In this document: positions 12,661 through 23,566 of the stretch, one piece after another
Numbering within the stretch: the stretch's first letter is position 1
Layout: each line of letters opens with the position of its first letter
Assembly: GCA_027924585.1 (NCBI GenBank)
Contig: BSBM01001441.1
Location: 1 to 64,000, forward strand
Origin: Larix kaempferi
Lineage: Eukaryota > Streptophyta > Pinopsida > Pinales > Pinaceae
Direction: 5' to 3'
DNA length: 64,000 nucleotides
Position numbers and translations under genes: made by a program
Notes under the pieces: generated by a model
Database searches by the model: none
What the model saw: only the letters and a program-made list of their open reading frames with translations
Told to the model about the DNA's origin: nothing

Positions 12661-14672
12661 GTAGATGCTAAAGGACTTCGTGTTGCATTTGTTGATGGCC
12701 AAGTTCTAATGTGGCCAAGAGGAAAGACAATGAATGATGCAACAGTAATTGGAGAGCAAGAGGGAGGCCTGTACAAGTTAAAAGGACAACCAGAACAAGC
12801 ATTGGTTCATGACTCCATGGAACCAAGCGAATTATGGCATAGAAGGCTTGCACATGTACATTATAGAGCACTACCAATTGCAAGCAAAGCAGTATCAGGT
12901 CTACCAGAAATTCAAACAAAGTATGAAAGCATTTGCAAGGGATGTGCACAAGGGAAGAATGTTAAGAAGTTATTTCCTAGCAGTGAAAGAAAGGCAAAAG
13001 GAATCTTGGAGATAATTCACTCAGATGTGTGTGGCCCCATGTCTTCCAGCTCCTTAAGTGGGTATGTATACTATGTTTCCTTCATAGATGATTTTTCTCG
13101 TAAGACATGGATTTATTTCTTGAAAGGCAAAGATGAAGAGTTTAGCAAATTCAAGGAATTCAAAGCCTTGTTCAAACCTCATATTGAACCACAAGAACCT
13201 ATATAATAGAACCACAAGAACCTATAGATCCACCTCGTGAGAAGAACTCCCACAAGAGAAGACCAGCATGGGCACGTGAAGCAATACAAGATGCAGAGAA
13301 GTATGGTGCTCTAGATGGGGCACTCAGAGAAAGCACGAGATCCAGACCATACTGCAACTATGTGGCCCTACTATGCGACATCATTGATAAAGAACCTTCG
13401 AACTATGAGGAAGCAACAGAAAAGAAAGAATGGAAGGATGCCATGATTGAAGAGTACCAATCGATTATGAAGAATGATGTTTGGGAGATAGTTTCGAGAC
13501 CAGAAGGGAAGTCTGTTGTGACTTCAAAATGGATCTACAAGATCAAGCATGTTGTAGATGGTAGCATCAAAAAACACAAGGCAAGATTTGTAGCACGTGG
13601 CTTCTCCTAGAAAGAAGAAGGCATAGACTACGAGGAGGCATTTGCATCTGTAGCAAGATACACTTCCATAAGATCTATACTTGCTTTAGCCGCAGTAATG
13701 AAATGGAAGGTACACCAGATGGACGTCAAGACAACATTCTTGAATGGTGTAGTCGAAGAGGAAGTGTATGTGGATGAGCCACTGGGATTCGAGACACATG
13801 ACATACAGACTCATGTGTGCAAGCTTAAGAAAGCCTTGTATGGTTTGAAGCAGGCACCCAGGACATGGTACAACAGGATGGACAATTTTCTGATGAGCTT
13901 AGGATTTACCAAGAGTAAAGCAGATACCAACCTCTACTTCAAGGTTGAGAGCGGAAGACCATTAATATTACTGCTATATGTAGATGACCTGTTCTTAACA
14001 GGAGAGGATAAGCTCATTGCATAAACAAAGAGAAGGCTTGCCGCAAAATTCGAGATGAAGGACCTGGGAATGATGCACTACTTCTTAGGTATGGAGGTGT
14101 GGCAGAGTTCAGATGCGATTTTCCTTGGTCAAGGAAAGTATGCAGTGGAGATTCTGAAGAGGTTCGGAAAGATGGACTGCAAGGCAATGGCCACACCAAT
14201 GGCATCGAATTTGAAGCTATTGTGTGATGCTTTTTCAAAGACAGTTGATGCCACGATGTACATGCAGATGATTGGTTCGTTAATGTACTTGACGAACATG
14301 AGACCGGACATATGCTTTGCTGTGAACACCCTGAGCCAGTTCCTGACAGATCCGAGACATGTTCACCTGATTGCTGCAAAGCATATATTGAGGTACCTAA
14401 AGGGTACAATTGAGTATGGGCTCAAATATGCGACGAATCAGAAGATTAACTTGCATGGTTATGTTGATTCAGATTGGGCAGGTAGTGCCACATACAGGAA
14501 GAGCACTTCGGGATGCTGCTTCAGTTTGGGATCCGGTATGATATCTTGGTTTAGCAGGAAGCAGTTAAGTGTGGCACTGAGTACAGCCGAAGTAGAGTAT
14601 ATTGCAGCCTGTTTGGCTAGTTGTGAGGCAGTGTGGCTTTGGAAGCTACTGTCAGATTTATTTGATGTCGAG
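12661..14672 (+). pseudogene. Ty1/copia pol polyprotein remnant
   Basis: The GAG-pre-integrase domain shows the HHCC zinc finger (ELWHRRLAH, then CKGCAQGK). The integrase core keeps its first two catalytic acids (HSDVCGP and FIDDFSRK). Integrase then breaks off near 13206 at a small duplication of CCACAAGAACCTATA, so the third catalytic residue, the glutamate, is missing. Reverse transcriptase follows: WKDAMIEEY, KWIYKIKH, HQMDVKTTFLNG, KKALYGLKQAPR, and the active-site box LLYVDDLF. RNase H follows with DSDWAGS and STSGCC. In-frame stops lie at 13608 and 14022, with the reading frame otherwise kept across both. An intact element would need about 1300-1400 codons here, so this copy cannot move by itself. 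It is well enough preserved that insertion is not ancient. Confidence 0.9.
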
Positions 14673-14822
14673 TTATGGTTTCCCCGAAGAAATTTCTTGT
14701 GTTCTTGTGTATTGCTGTGCTTGTCTATTGTTCAGATTAAAGGTCTAACATAATTGAATTAAAGTGCAAACACTAAGAATTATTCGGGCTGATAATCGGG
14801 TCTAGATCTATGAAAATCAACA
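14673..14822 (+). repeat. Truncated 3' LTR of the copia element
   Basis: Right after RNase H the sequence switches to an LTR-like tail (TTTCCCCGAAGAAATTTCTTG) ending GGGTCTAGATCTATGAAAATCAACA, similar to the end of the 5' LTR. Only about 150 bp remain against 717 bp at the 5' end, and the polypurine tract is gone. No target-site duplication can be matched. Confidence 0.6.
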
Positions 14823-14948
14823 CTTATGACATATTAATTATTTAGTACACTTTGAATAGTGCATTATCTAAACGGGCTAACCGTTTCCCTCAGATTAATC
14901 AAATAAAAGATAGAAGTTGTGAACTTGTATTAAATCTGCTATTGTAAG

Positions 14949-15112
14949 TTTGGGAGATGGTGTTTCATTAAAATCCATCGATGAAAGCTTGTACATGATT
15001 TTGATGTTTCCTCTTTTCGGAGGATCTCTAGTTTCTCAAGCTAAATTGTATACTCATCTACACAGTTTAGCTAGATACAAAATGGAATTGAATTTGTTAA
15101 ATGGACAAACAG
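14949..15112 (+). pseudogene. Exon-like segment 1 of an unidentified nuclear gene
   Basis: An open stretch runs from an acceptor-like AG at 14947-14948 to AACAG|GTAGG at 15112-15113. It encodes about 54 residues with a hydrophobic stretch (YMILMFPLFGG) followed by SLVSQAKLYTHLHSLARYK. The donor leaves phase 1, which matches the next segment. I do not recognise the family. It lies 126 bp after the copia 3' LTR, so the gene was probably truncated upstream. Confidence 0.45.
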
Positions 15113-15505
15113 GTAGGATTCTTCGTCTACAGTTTTTTTATACAACTATCACCATATTGAGAACTACCACTCATCATACTAATAGTAATTTTGATTGAGA
15201 ATATTACGTGGTCCTTCAAATGCAGAATTAATCTGAGTTATCTATTGAAAGTGTTTTCTCAGTTGTGGCTTTATTATAATACTATTGTGGATTCGCTCTC
15301 AATGATATCATGTAGGACTTGTTCTTTAAAGGTTTGCAAAATATGCAGAATAGTTTATACTGTTTGCATTTTTTTTGTGCTGCTAGGTTGTTAATAATAA
15401 ATATCAAGTCTTGTATTTCTTTTTGAGATTGTGAGAGTCGTGCTTAGATGATATAGATTTTTATAGGAGTGGCCTTTGCAATTTCACTATGTATTCTTAT
15501 GTATT

Positions 15506-15591
15506 GAGCAGTCCCGTTGACCTACTTTTGGTCATTTGTTGTACATTAGAGCAGTCCTGTTGACTTAATTTTGGTCATTTGTTGGACATTA
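15506..15591 (+). repeat. 43-bp tandem duplication in the intron
   Basis: GAGCAGTCC...GTTGACTTA...GGTCATTTGTT occurs twice with a 43-bp offset and a few substitutions. Confidence 0.6.
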
Positions 15592-15621
15592 ATTAATTAA
15601 TCTTATCTATCTGCTTGGCAG

Positions 15622-15732
15622 GTATGCAATTCAAGAAATATTCCTCTAGACAAAGTTCCACAAAAGTTCCATTTTCATACAGAAGAGATATTTCTGACTC
15701 ATTGAGGAGCATATTGTCAAGCTTTTGCACAG
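15622..15732 (+). pseudogene. Exon-like segment 2 of the same unidentified gene
   Basis: 111 bp (37 codons) between a good acceptor (CTGCTTGGCAG) and donor (TGCACAG|GTATTC), phase 1 on both sides, in frame with segment 1 across a 509-bp intron. It encodes a basic, serine-rich piece (KKYSSRQSSTKVPFSYRR, then SLRSILSSFC). A short third exon may start at 15941 after TGTCTTCTAG, reading VVEPLPEVYDNN in the expected phase. The function is unknown. Consistent phase over two introns is the main support. Confidence 0.45.
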
Positions 15733-15999
15733 GTATTCTGATGCTAATGTTTGGCCATATTTGTCATTTCTGTACCTTTGGATCTCTGTTGGAAGATTTT
15801 AGACTGAATGTTTTATTTTTCTTGTTATTCTACCAAAACATGTGCATCTCTACCCATTGAATTCCAAGCTAATGTGATGATCAGTGAAATAGGTATTGCA
15901 AATTTGCATGTCAATTGATTTGAAGATTGTTGTCTTCTAGTTGTCGAACCACTCCCTGAAGTTTACGATAATAACACTTGTATGCACTTTTTTCTTTCT

Positions 16000-17385
16000 T
16001 TCAATTGATAGATCCTATGTTTACTTAGTTGATTCTTTATTTCAAAAGAGTGCTTCCTTGAGGGTTTGTCTTGATTTCTTACTTTTGTTGATAAACCATG
16101 TGGGACTCCACAGCCTCCAGAGATACAAACATGGCCCCATCTTAAATAGCATCTGATCTTTACACATGGGTACAATGAACAGACTCCTATCATGAGCAAC
16201 ATGAACATGTTGTGGAAAGGTCCATGTGTAAGAAGCTTTGTTTCTTATCTTATTCCTATCACATTGGTAGAGGTATTCAATTGTTAAGCTATAAATGTAC
16301 GATTAGGAAGGAAATTCTTTCTGCATAGTTTGTATATAGATCTGCGATGTACCTTATCTTAGTCACAGAATGCCTTAGGCATTCATAGATAAGGAACAAG
16401 GCCATACCTAATTTAAGAAATAAATTGATGAAATTAGCTGTTATAGTTCAGGAATAACATTTCAATACTGGAACAAGCTGGGAAACATTTCCTAGATGTT
16501 TTTGTTTTTCTCCTTGGGAAAATATCGTAATTTTATTCATTAAAAGATAAAATTACAGGCCATAGATTCAGTCAAGCATTTCTGAAAACATCAAATGAGG
16601 TGCAAATACACCACTCTTCAGTGAAAAATACCGAACTCACAAGTCCTAAAAACTACATAACTCTGGTTTTTCAAAAAGAATCAAAACAGTTCCACAGACT
16701 TCTTCACATATAGATCCAGAATTAAACCTATTAGTAGCTTATATGTTGTCGTACACAGAGCTGAAGAAAAACCTTCAACAGATTGCCCCCCTAGGGCTCT
16801 TAAGCAACATAAAAATAATATGACAGAAAGTTTAATGTCCCAAAGATCCCATATCAGAAAAAAGATGAATGCAAATATTCAGAAATTTGATCATTCTTGC
16901 ATTCATGGATACGGCATGAACCTGGTTCCAGCTGCAGACTTTCCTTAGAGAGATCATCCATCTCTTCATTCTTTTTGCTATTAATGTGATGAAATTGAAT
17001 TAAAATGGTTTTGAGCTATATCTCTTTTATTTTATTTAATTTGTATTTGGTGGAATCAGTAACTAGGCCGTGCTTATATTTGCGTGACATGGTGTTGATT
17101 CCGGTCTGTTGCCACTATAACCTCCAGGCATGCTCATGTTGCCCCATGCTTGGAACACAAGACTAGCCGAGGTTTGTACCAACAACGTTGCAAGGAATGC
17201 CTTAACAGTGCACCCTATCGCCAACTGATCTACATATTAGATCATTATGTATTACCATTCACTCTAGAGCTCATTATCTCCACATTCTCTGTACCTATTA
17301 ACAAATACTGCACTGAATTCCACAGACAAATCAATAATGTTTGACACAAAATGTTAATCTTTTTCTCTTTGGAATTCGGTGCAGT
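16000..17385. other. No gene recognised
   Basis: AT-rich nuclear-type DNA that could be intron or 3' flank of the exon-bearing gene. Around 16507-16556 a tract (GGGAAAATATCGTAATTTTATTCATTAAAAG) resembles retroelement 3' ends, but I cannot assign it. No tRNA or conserved reading frame was seen. Confidence 0.3.
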
Positions 17386-18112
17386 GTGTCACAAGTCTGA
17401 TCTACTAAGAAGTTTTGAGTCGGGCTCTACTCGATATATAAACCTAGAGGGAGCTGGTCGTTTTTGAGGCGACCAAAGATGGAGTCCATCGAGAAGAATG
17501 AAGAAAACCAAAGGGTGCTTGGGAACTAAATTTGGAATAGAATAAGGAAAACATAGGAGAGAGAAGGGTTGGAAGAAAAAAGGGAAAAATGAGGTTATAT
17601 TTATTGGGTTTTACAGTTGACTAAGTGACATAGGGCTTTAGATTTACTAGGCTAATTCAATTAGTTCTAAGACACGAATATCATTAACAACAAATAAAGA
17701 AAAGAAGGGCAACCTAGCTAGGATTAAATGGTTGTTTAACTAATCTGGGGTTCTAGCGTATTAGCAAAATCCACATAACTCTTACCAACAACTAGTCTGG
17801 TCTAGTAAGAAGTCGTCTCGAGTTGGGTTCCTTTTGGAGTCATCAACCTAGAGGGAGCCAGTTATTTTCGGGGCCGCCAAAGATGGAGTCCACGGAGAAG
17901 ATAGAAGAGACCTAACCGGTGGCTGGGAACTAAATTGTTGGAAAACATCAAGAAACCTTAGGAGACAAAGCGATTAGAAGAGAAGAGGACAAAAAGAAAG
18001 AAGGTATATTTATTGGGTTTTACAGTCGATTAAGTGACCTAGGGCCCTAGAGTTACTAGTGTAATTCAATTAATTCTAAGCCCCAAGTAGAATTAACAAT
18101 AGATTAAGAAAA

Positions 18113-18339
18113 TCCCACAGGGGTGTAGCTCAACCGACGATTCGCTTGATATGAAGGAAATGTTGTACATGGAGGTCACGAGTTCAAATCACTACAGCTT
18201 TCCCGTGCCCCATGCATGCACGCTGTGTGGGTGCACCTAGCAGTATAGTGGTAGCAGACGGGATTGGATCCCTGGACCTCGTGTAACGCGAGTACTAGCC
18301 CCATCCCAGTTGTCAATTCCCCTAGTTACAAAAAAAAAA
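18113..18339 (+). mobile_element. tRNA-derived SINE, copy 1
   Basis: The element has a tRNA-like head with a pol III A box (TAGCTCAACCGA near 18126) and B box (GAGTTCAAATC at 18180-18190), a 3' part with CCCTGGACC and GTTGTC, and an 11-A tail. It is flanked by a perfect 14-bp target-site duplication (ATAGATTAAGAAAA at 18099-18112 and 18340-18353), which is strong evidence of target-primed retrotransposition. It is about 227 bp, normal for plant SINEs. It has no coding capacity and would depend on LINE machinery in trans. Confidence 0.85.
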
Positions 18340-19952
18340 ATAGATTAAGAAAAGAGGGAAACCTGGCCAGTCCTTTTCGAGTAAAGCAAAGATGGAATCC
18401 ACCTAGAAGAGTGAAGAGAACCGAAGGGTGGTTGGGAAGTAAATCTTAGGATAAAATCAAGAAACCTTGTGAGAGATAATGGGAGGGAAGGACGGAAGGG
18501 AGTTATTTTAATTATGGGTTTTTAGTTGATTATGGTAATTCAATTATTTCTCAGCCAAAAGTTGAACCAACACCAGAATGAGAAAAGAAGGGCAATCCAA
18601 CTGGGATTATGTAGTTGTTTAAACTAAACGAGGGCCATAGAATATCAGGGAAATTTAGTCAGTTCTTACCAGCGACTACAATTAAGAAGAAATTTACAAT
18701 AGAGAGGCAAGCTAAGTGAAGTCAACCTATCAAGGACGTCGAGAGTTAAAAAATGGAAAAGATACGGTGAACAATAGAAGGAAAAAGGCAAGATGTGGTG
18801 ATGTTTGGAAAAATCTAGTTAAGGAAAGAGGTGGGAGTTGTTCAGTGAACGACCCCATAGCTGCAGTTTATGGGACTCGACAAGGAACAATATTGTCTGG
18901 ATGAAAGAAGCGAATGAAGCGGGGGAACGACCAGTCTAATCTACTAAGAAGTCGTCTCGAGTCGAGCCCTACACGAGACATCAACCTAGAGGGAGCTAAC
19001 CACAAACTAGGGTTAAGTAGTTGTTTAAACTAAACTAGGGCTCTAGAATATTGGGGAAATTTACTCATTTCTTACCAACGACTATAATTAACTAGAAATT
19101 TACAATGGAGAGGGAAGCTAGGTTAACACAAAATATCGAGGACGTAGAGAGTGAAAAATTGGAGACAATAGTGTGAACAAGGGAAGGCAAGAGACAAGAT
19201 GTGGAGATGCTTGGGAAAATCTAGTGAAGGAAAGAGGCGGGGATTGTTCAGAGAAAGACACCATAGTTGTCGCCTACTGGATTCGAGAAGGAACAATATT
19301 GTGTAGAGAAAAGAAAACGATGGAGAGGGGAAATGACCAGTCTGATCCAGTAAGAATTTTCGAGTCGGGCTCTACTCGATACATAAACCTAGTGGGAGCC
19401 AGTCGTTTTCGAGGAACCAAATATGCAGTCCATCGAGAAGAATTAAGAAAACCAAAGGGTGCTTGGGAACTAAATTTTTGGATAGAATAAGGAAAACATA
19501 GGAGAGAGAAGGGTTGGAAGAAAAAAGGACAAAATGAGGTTATATCTATTGGGTTTTACAGTTGACTAAGTGACATAGGTCCCTCGATTTACTAGGCTAA
19601 TTCAATTAGTTCTAAGCCGCAAATATAATTAACAACAAATAACAAAAAGAAGGGCAAGCTAACTAGAATTAAATAGTTGTTTAACTAATATGGGGTTCTA
19701 GCGTACTAGCAAAATCTACATAGCTCTTACCAACAACCACAATTCACAATAAACTTACAATAATGAGGGACACTAATTCATTTCAACCTATCCATTACCT
19801 TTCCTGAGCTTACTAACCAAAATGAACTCACTAGAAAATGTGTTGATGTCAATTTCAGAATATGAGAGCCGCCATAGGCTTCCTACAAACTTTTACTACG
19901 ATCAAACGAATCTGTACACGCTACTACGCCTCCCTACAAAATAGACTTGATC

Positions 19953-19968
19953 CAGATCTCTGATAAAA
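19953..19968 (-). other. Primer-binding-site-like sequence of the array family
   Basis: Read on the minus strand, TTTTATCAGAGATCTGG directly follows the LTR end (...TTGCA). It resembles the initiator tRNA-Met-complementary consensus TGGTATCAGAGC with substitutions. The same block in plus orientation (TGTATCAGAGATC) lies in the fold-back loop near 23454. It supports the LTR borders used here. Confidence 0.6.
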
Positions 19969-21620
19969 TGCAATAAAAACACCTAGTTCTAACAATATAA
20001 ATGAATAGGAAACAAAATAAATGAGATCCATGTACTTATCCAACTACAAAAGACGATAATGTAGAAGATCCGCGATGCATGTCAAGGATGGTAGTGTCCT
20101 CGCCAAAGAAAGCTATGTATCGACAACACAAGTGTTCGATGTTTTCATCTATAAGCTACGCGATTGTGACATCTGTTGTTAGAGAAAGATAACAAACGAA
20201 AAAATGTGACGACGCGGAGTGAAAGAGACGAGAGCATACGAGAGAACTAGCAAAGGCGAGAGGCAAGAGGTGGAGATGTTGAGGAAAATCTAGTGAAGGA
20301 AAGAGGTTGTTTAGTATTCGACACCCCAAACAAAGTCTATGCGATGCGAAAAGGAACACTATTCCAAATAGAAAAAAAGTGGAAAAGGGGGAGAAATGGC
20401 CAGTCTAATTTAGTAATAATTCGCCCAGAGTCGGGTCCTGCTCTAGACATCAACCTAGATGGAGCCAGTTGTTTTTAAGGAAACCAAAGACAAAGAAGGG
20501 AACTGAATTTTACGATAAAATCAAGAAACCTTATCAGATAGAAAGGGAAGAAATGACAAAAGGGAGTTATAGAAATTATTCGTTTACAGTTGATTATGGT
20601 AATTTGTTGAGTTTTTAGGGCACTTACAGTTCTTTTAAAAACTGAACCATAAAAGCTACTAGACCACATGAAGATAACTATTGCATAGGTAAGACAATGA
20701 TTATGGAGGTGGTTTAACCACAGTGATGATCTATCACCTCCCAACCATAGACAATGCAAAACCATCGTCACCCCCGAGCTAGCACCTTTCATCATGTAAT
20801 AGATTCCAACATCATTACGTCATAGCATCTTGACACAAACGCGCCAAGATAGAGAAGGATGATATGCCCTAACAAGATACTCCACTTACATAGCGAGCTC
20901 TAGAGGAACAAACCTCAAGTTTAGCAAAACTTGTAGACAAGAAGATCAAGATAGCGTATCCCTAGAGCAAGATACAAGATACCAAAGAAGTGCATCTGAG
21001 CAATGAGAATAACTCTTCTTATATATAGACCGTTAAGAGGAGGAGCAAGTCATGATTCTGAACTTGGGCCGACTCACAACAAAGGAGGGTCACACGTAGG
21101 CTAGGTTTCCCTCATCACAACATCTCCTCTAGGAACATGACACATGGCATATGGACCGCCAACAAGACCACCAATGCAACCTCAAGGGGTGACTACCATC
21201 AACAAGGTCCACGCAACATATCCAAGCGTCCCACGACTCATGTGGCTACTCAACATATGATCCAACGACAAGTTCTACTCTAATACATGGCGACTTGGCT
21301 TGGAATCACTCTAAGGCATATGAAAGGTATCTCCATCATCACAATCACACACACTTGTGTAGCATATCACCTCACACCTAATTGGTCCTACTGACCCAGA
21401 GCTACAATATAGGCGCCCCTATAATACTTGGTACTGCTTGCACACCAAGGGTTAGCTAATCCCTTGCCAGGTATCCAAGTCATGCTCAGGTTGTGACTAA
21501 TTGTGTGAGGACTCTCCAATCCAACCGAGGATGTCACCCTAGTATGTCCACATTGACAGAGAGTAGAGGCTCCGAGCTGGTACTATAAGAATATCTTCTG
21601 AAGCTACACAATCTTCAACA
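19969..21620 (-). repeat. LTR of the array family with intact borders
   Basis: On the minus strand it runs from TGTTGAAG to TGCA, about 1.65 kb. It shares GGTTTAACCA, CACCTCCCAACCATAGACAA and CACCCCCGAGCT with the LTRs of array 1. A TATATATAAG box (complement near 21019-21028) sits where a promoter is expected. It is longer than the 1.34-kb array-1 LTRs because extra leader-like sequence lies at 20220-20480. Confidence 0.6.
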
Positions 21621-23377
21621 TAATTCACCTAGTTCTCAACCGCAAGTTGAATTAACACCAAATTGAGAAAAGAAGGGTAACCTAACTAGGGTTAAGAAGT
21701 TGTTCAATCGAAACAAGCACTCTAGAACATTACAGAAATTTAGTTGGTTCTTGCCAACGACTAGAATTAACAAGAAATTTACAATAGAGAGGGGAGCTAA
21801 TCTAACTAAACCTATCGAGGAAGCAAACATTGAAAGAGTGCAGACAAGATGGTGAACAAGGGAAGGAAAGAGGAGAGATGTGGAAATGTTTGGGAAAATC
21901 TAGTGAAGGAAAGAGGTAGGAGTTGTTCAATGAACAACCCTATAGCTGCAGTCTATGGGATTCGACAAGGAACAAAATTGTCTAGAGAATAGAAAGGGAT
22001 GAAGGGGGGAAATGACCAGTCTGATCTAGTAAGAAGTCGTCTCGAGTTGGGTTCCTACTCGAGACATAAACCTAGAGGGAGCTAGTCATTTTCGGGGCTG
22101 CCAAAGATGGAGTCCACGGAGAAGATAGAAGAGACCTGACGGGTGGCTGGGAACTAAATTGTTGGAAAACATCAAGAAACCTTAGGAGAGAAAGCGATTA
22201 GAAGAGACAAGGACATAAAGAAAGAAGGTATATTTTTTGGGTTTTACAGTCGATTTAGTGACCTAGGGCCCTAGACTTACTAGCGTAATTCAATTAATTC
22301 TAAGCAACAAGTAGAATTAACGATAGATTAAGAAAAGCCAGTGGGGGTTTAGCTCAACCAGCGATTCGCTTGATATGAAGAAAATGTTGTAAATGGACGT
22401 CACGAGTTCAAATCAACCTGGGTTGCCCGTGCCCCATGCTTTCAAGCTGTGTGGGTGCACCTAGGGGTATAGTGTTAGCAGACGAGATTGGATCCCTGGA
22501 CCCCGTGTCATGCGAGTACCAGTCTGATCCTAGTTGTCGATTCCCCTAGTAAAGCAAAGATGGAATCCACCTAGAAGAGTGAAGAGAACCGAAGGGTGGT
22601 TGAGAACTAAATTTTAGGATAAAATCAAGAAACCTTGGGAGAGAAAATGGGAGGGAAGGACGGAAGGGAGTTATTGTAATTATGTGTTTTTAGTTGATTA
22701 TGGTAATTCAATTAGTTCTCAGCCAAAAGCTGAACCAACACCAGAATGAGAAAAGAAGGGCAACCCAACTGGGGTTAAGTAGTTGTTTAAACTAAACTAG
22801 GGCCCTAGAATATCAGGGAAATTTAGTCAGTTCTTACCAACGACTACAATTAAGAAGAAATTTACAATAGAGAGGGAAGCTAAGTGAAGTCAACCTATCG
22901 AGGACGCTGAGATTGAAAAAATGGAAAAGATACGGTGAACAATAGAAGGAAAAAGGCAAGACGTGGTGATGTTTGGAAAAATCTAGTGAAGGAAAGAGGT
23001 GGAAGCTGTTCAGTGAACGATCCCATAGCTGCAGTCTATGGGATTCAACAAGGAACAATATTGTCTGGAGGAAAGAAGAGGATGAAGCTGGGGAACGACC
23101 ATTCTGATCTACTAAGAAGATGTCTCGATTCGGGCCCTACACGAAATATCAACCTAGAGGGAGCTAGCCACAAACTAGGGTTAAGTAGTTGTTTAAACTA
23201 AACTAAGGCTCTAGAATATTGGGGAAATTTAATCGTTTCTTACCAACGACTATAATTAACTAGAAATTTACAATGGAGTGGGAAGCTAAGTTAATGCAAA
23301 ATATCGAGGACGTAGAGAGTGAAAAATTGGAGACAATAGTGTGAACAAGGGAAGGCAAGAGACAAGATGTGGAGATG
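21186..23377. repeat. Tandem duplication, unit 1 (about 2.2 kb)
   Basis: This stretch, from GGGGTGACTACCATCAAC through the LTR end, leader repeats and SINE copy 2, is repeated with the same order at 23567-25818. Offsets are 2381 bp at the left and 2441 bp at the right. The difference is largely sequence lost after the SINE in this unit. Confidence 0.75.
22337..22549 (+). mobile_element. SINE copy 2, 3'-truncated
   Basis: Same element as copy 1, at the same target (ATAGATTAAGAAAA precedes it at 22323-22336). It breaks at CCCCTAG into TAAAGCAAAGATGG, losing the A tail and right target repeat. It was therefore copied by segmental duplication, not by a new insertion. Confidence 0.75.
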
Positions 23378-23566
23378 CTTGGGAAAATCTAGTTAAGGAA
23401 AGAGGCGGGGATTGTTCAGAGAAAGACACCATAGTTCTCGTGTTTTTATAGCATTGTATCAGAGATCTGGATCAAATCTATTTTGTAGACGACAACTATG
23501 GTGTCTTTCTCTGAACAATCCCCGCCTCTTTCCTTCACTAGATTTTCCCAAGCATCTCTACATCTT
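23364..23566. repeat. Fold-back palindrome (73-bp arms, 57-bp loop)
   Basis: The arm 23364-23436 and the arm 23494-23566 are reverse complements with two visible mismatches. The loop contains the TGTATCAGAGATC primer-binding block in plus orientation. The palindrome sits exactly at the join of the two 2.4-kb duplicate units. Confidence 0.8.

Noticed and set aside
13014-14409. Opposite-strand open frames over the copia pol (for example 14014-14409)
   Set aside because: They are shadows of the RT/RNase H frame, which carries all recognisable motifs.
23446-23494. Primer-binding block as evidence of a second, plus-strand LTR element
   Set aside because: It is confined to the loop of a fold-back whose arms are array-2 leader. 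No plus-strand LTR precedes it.
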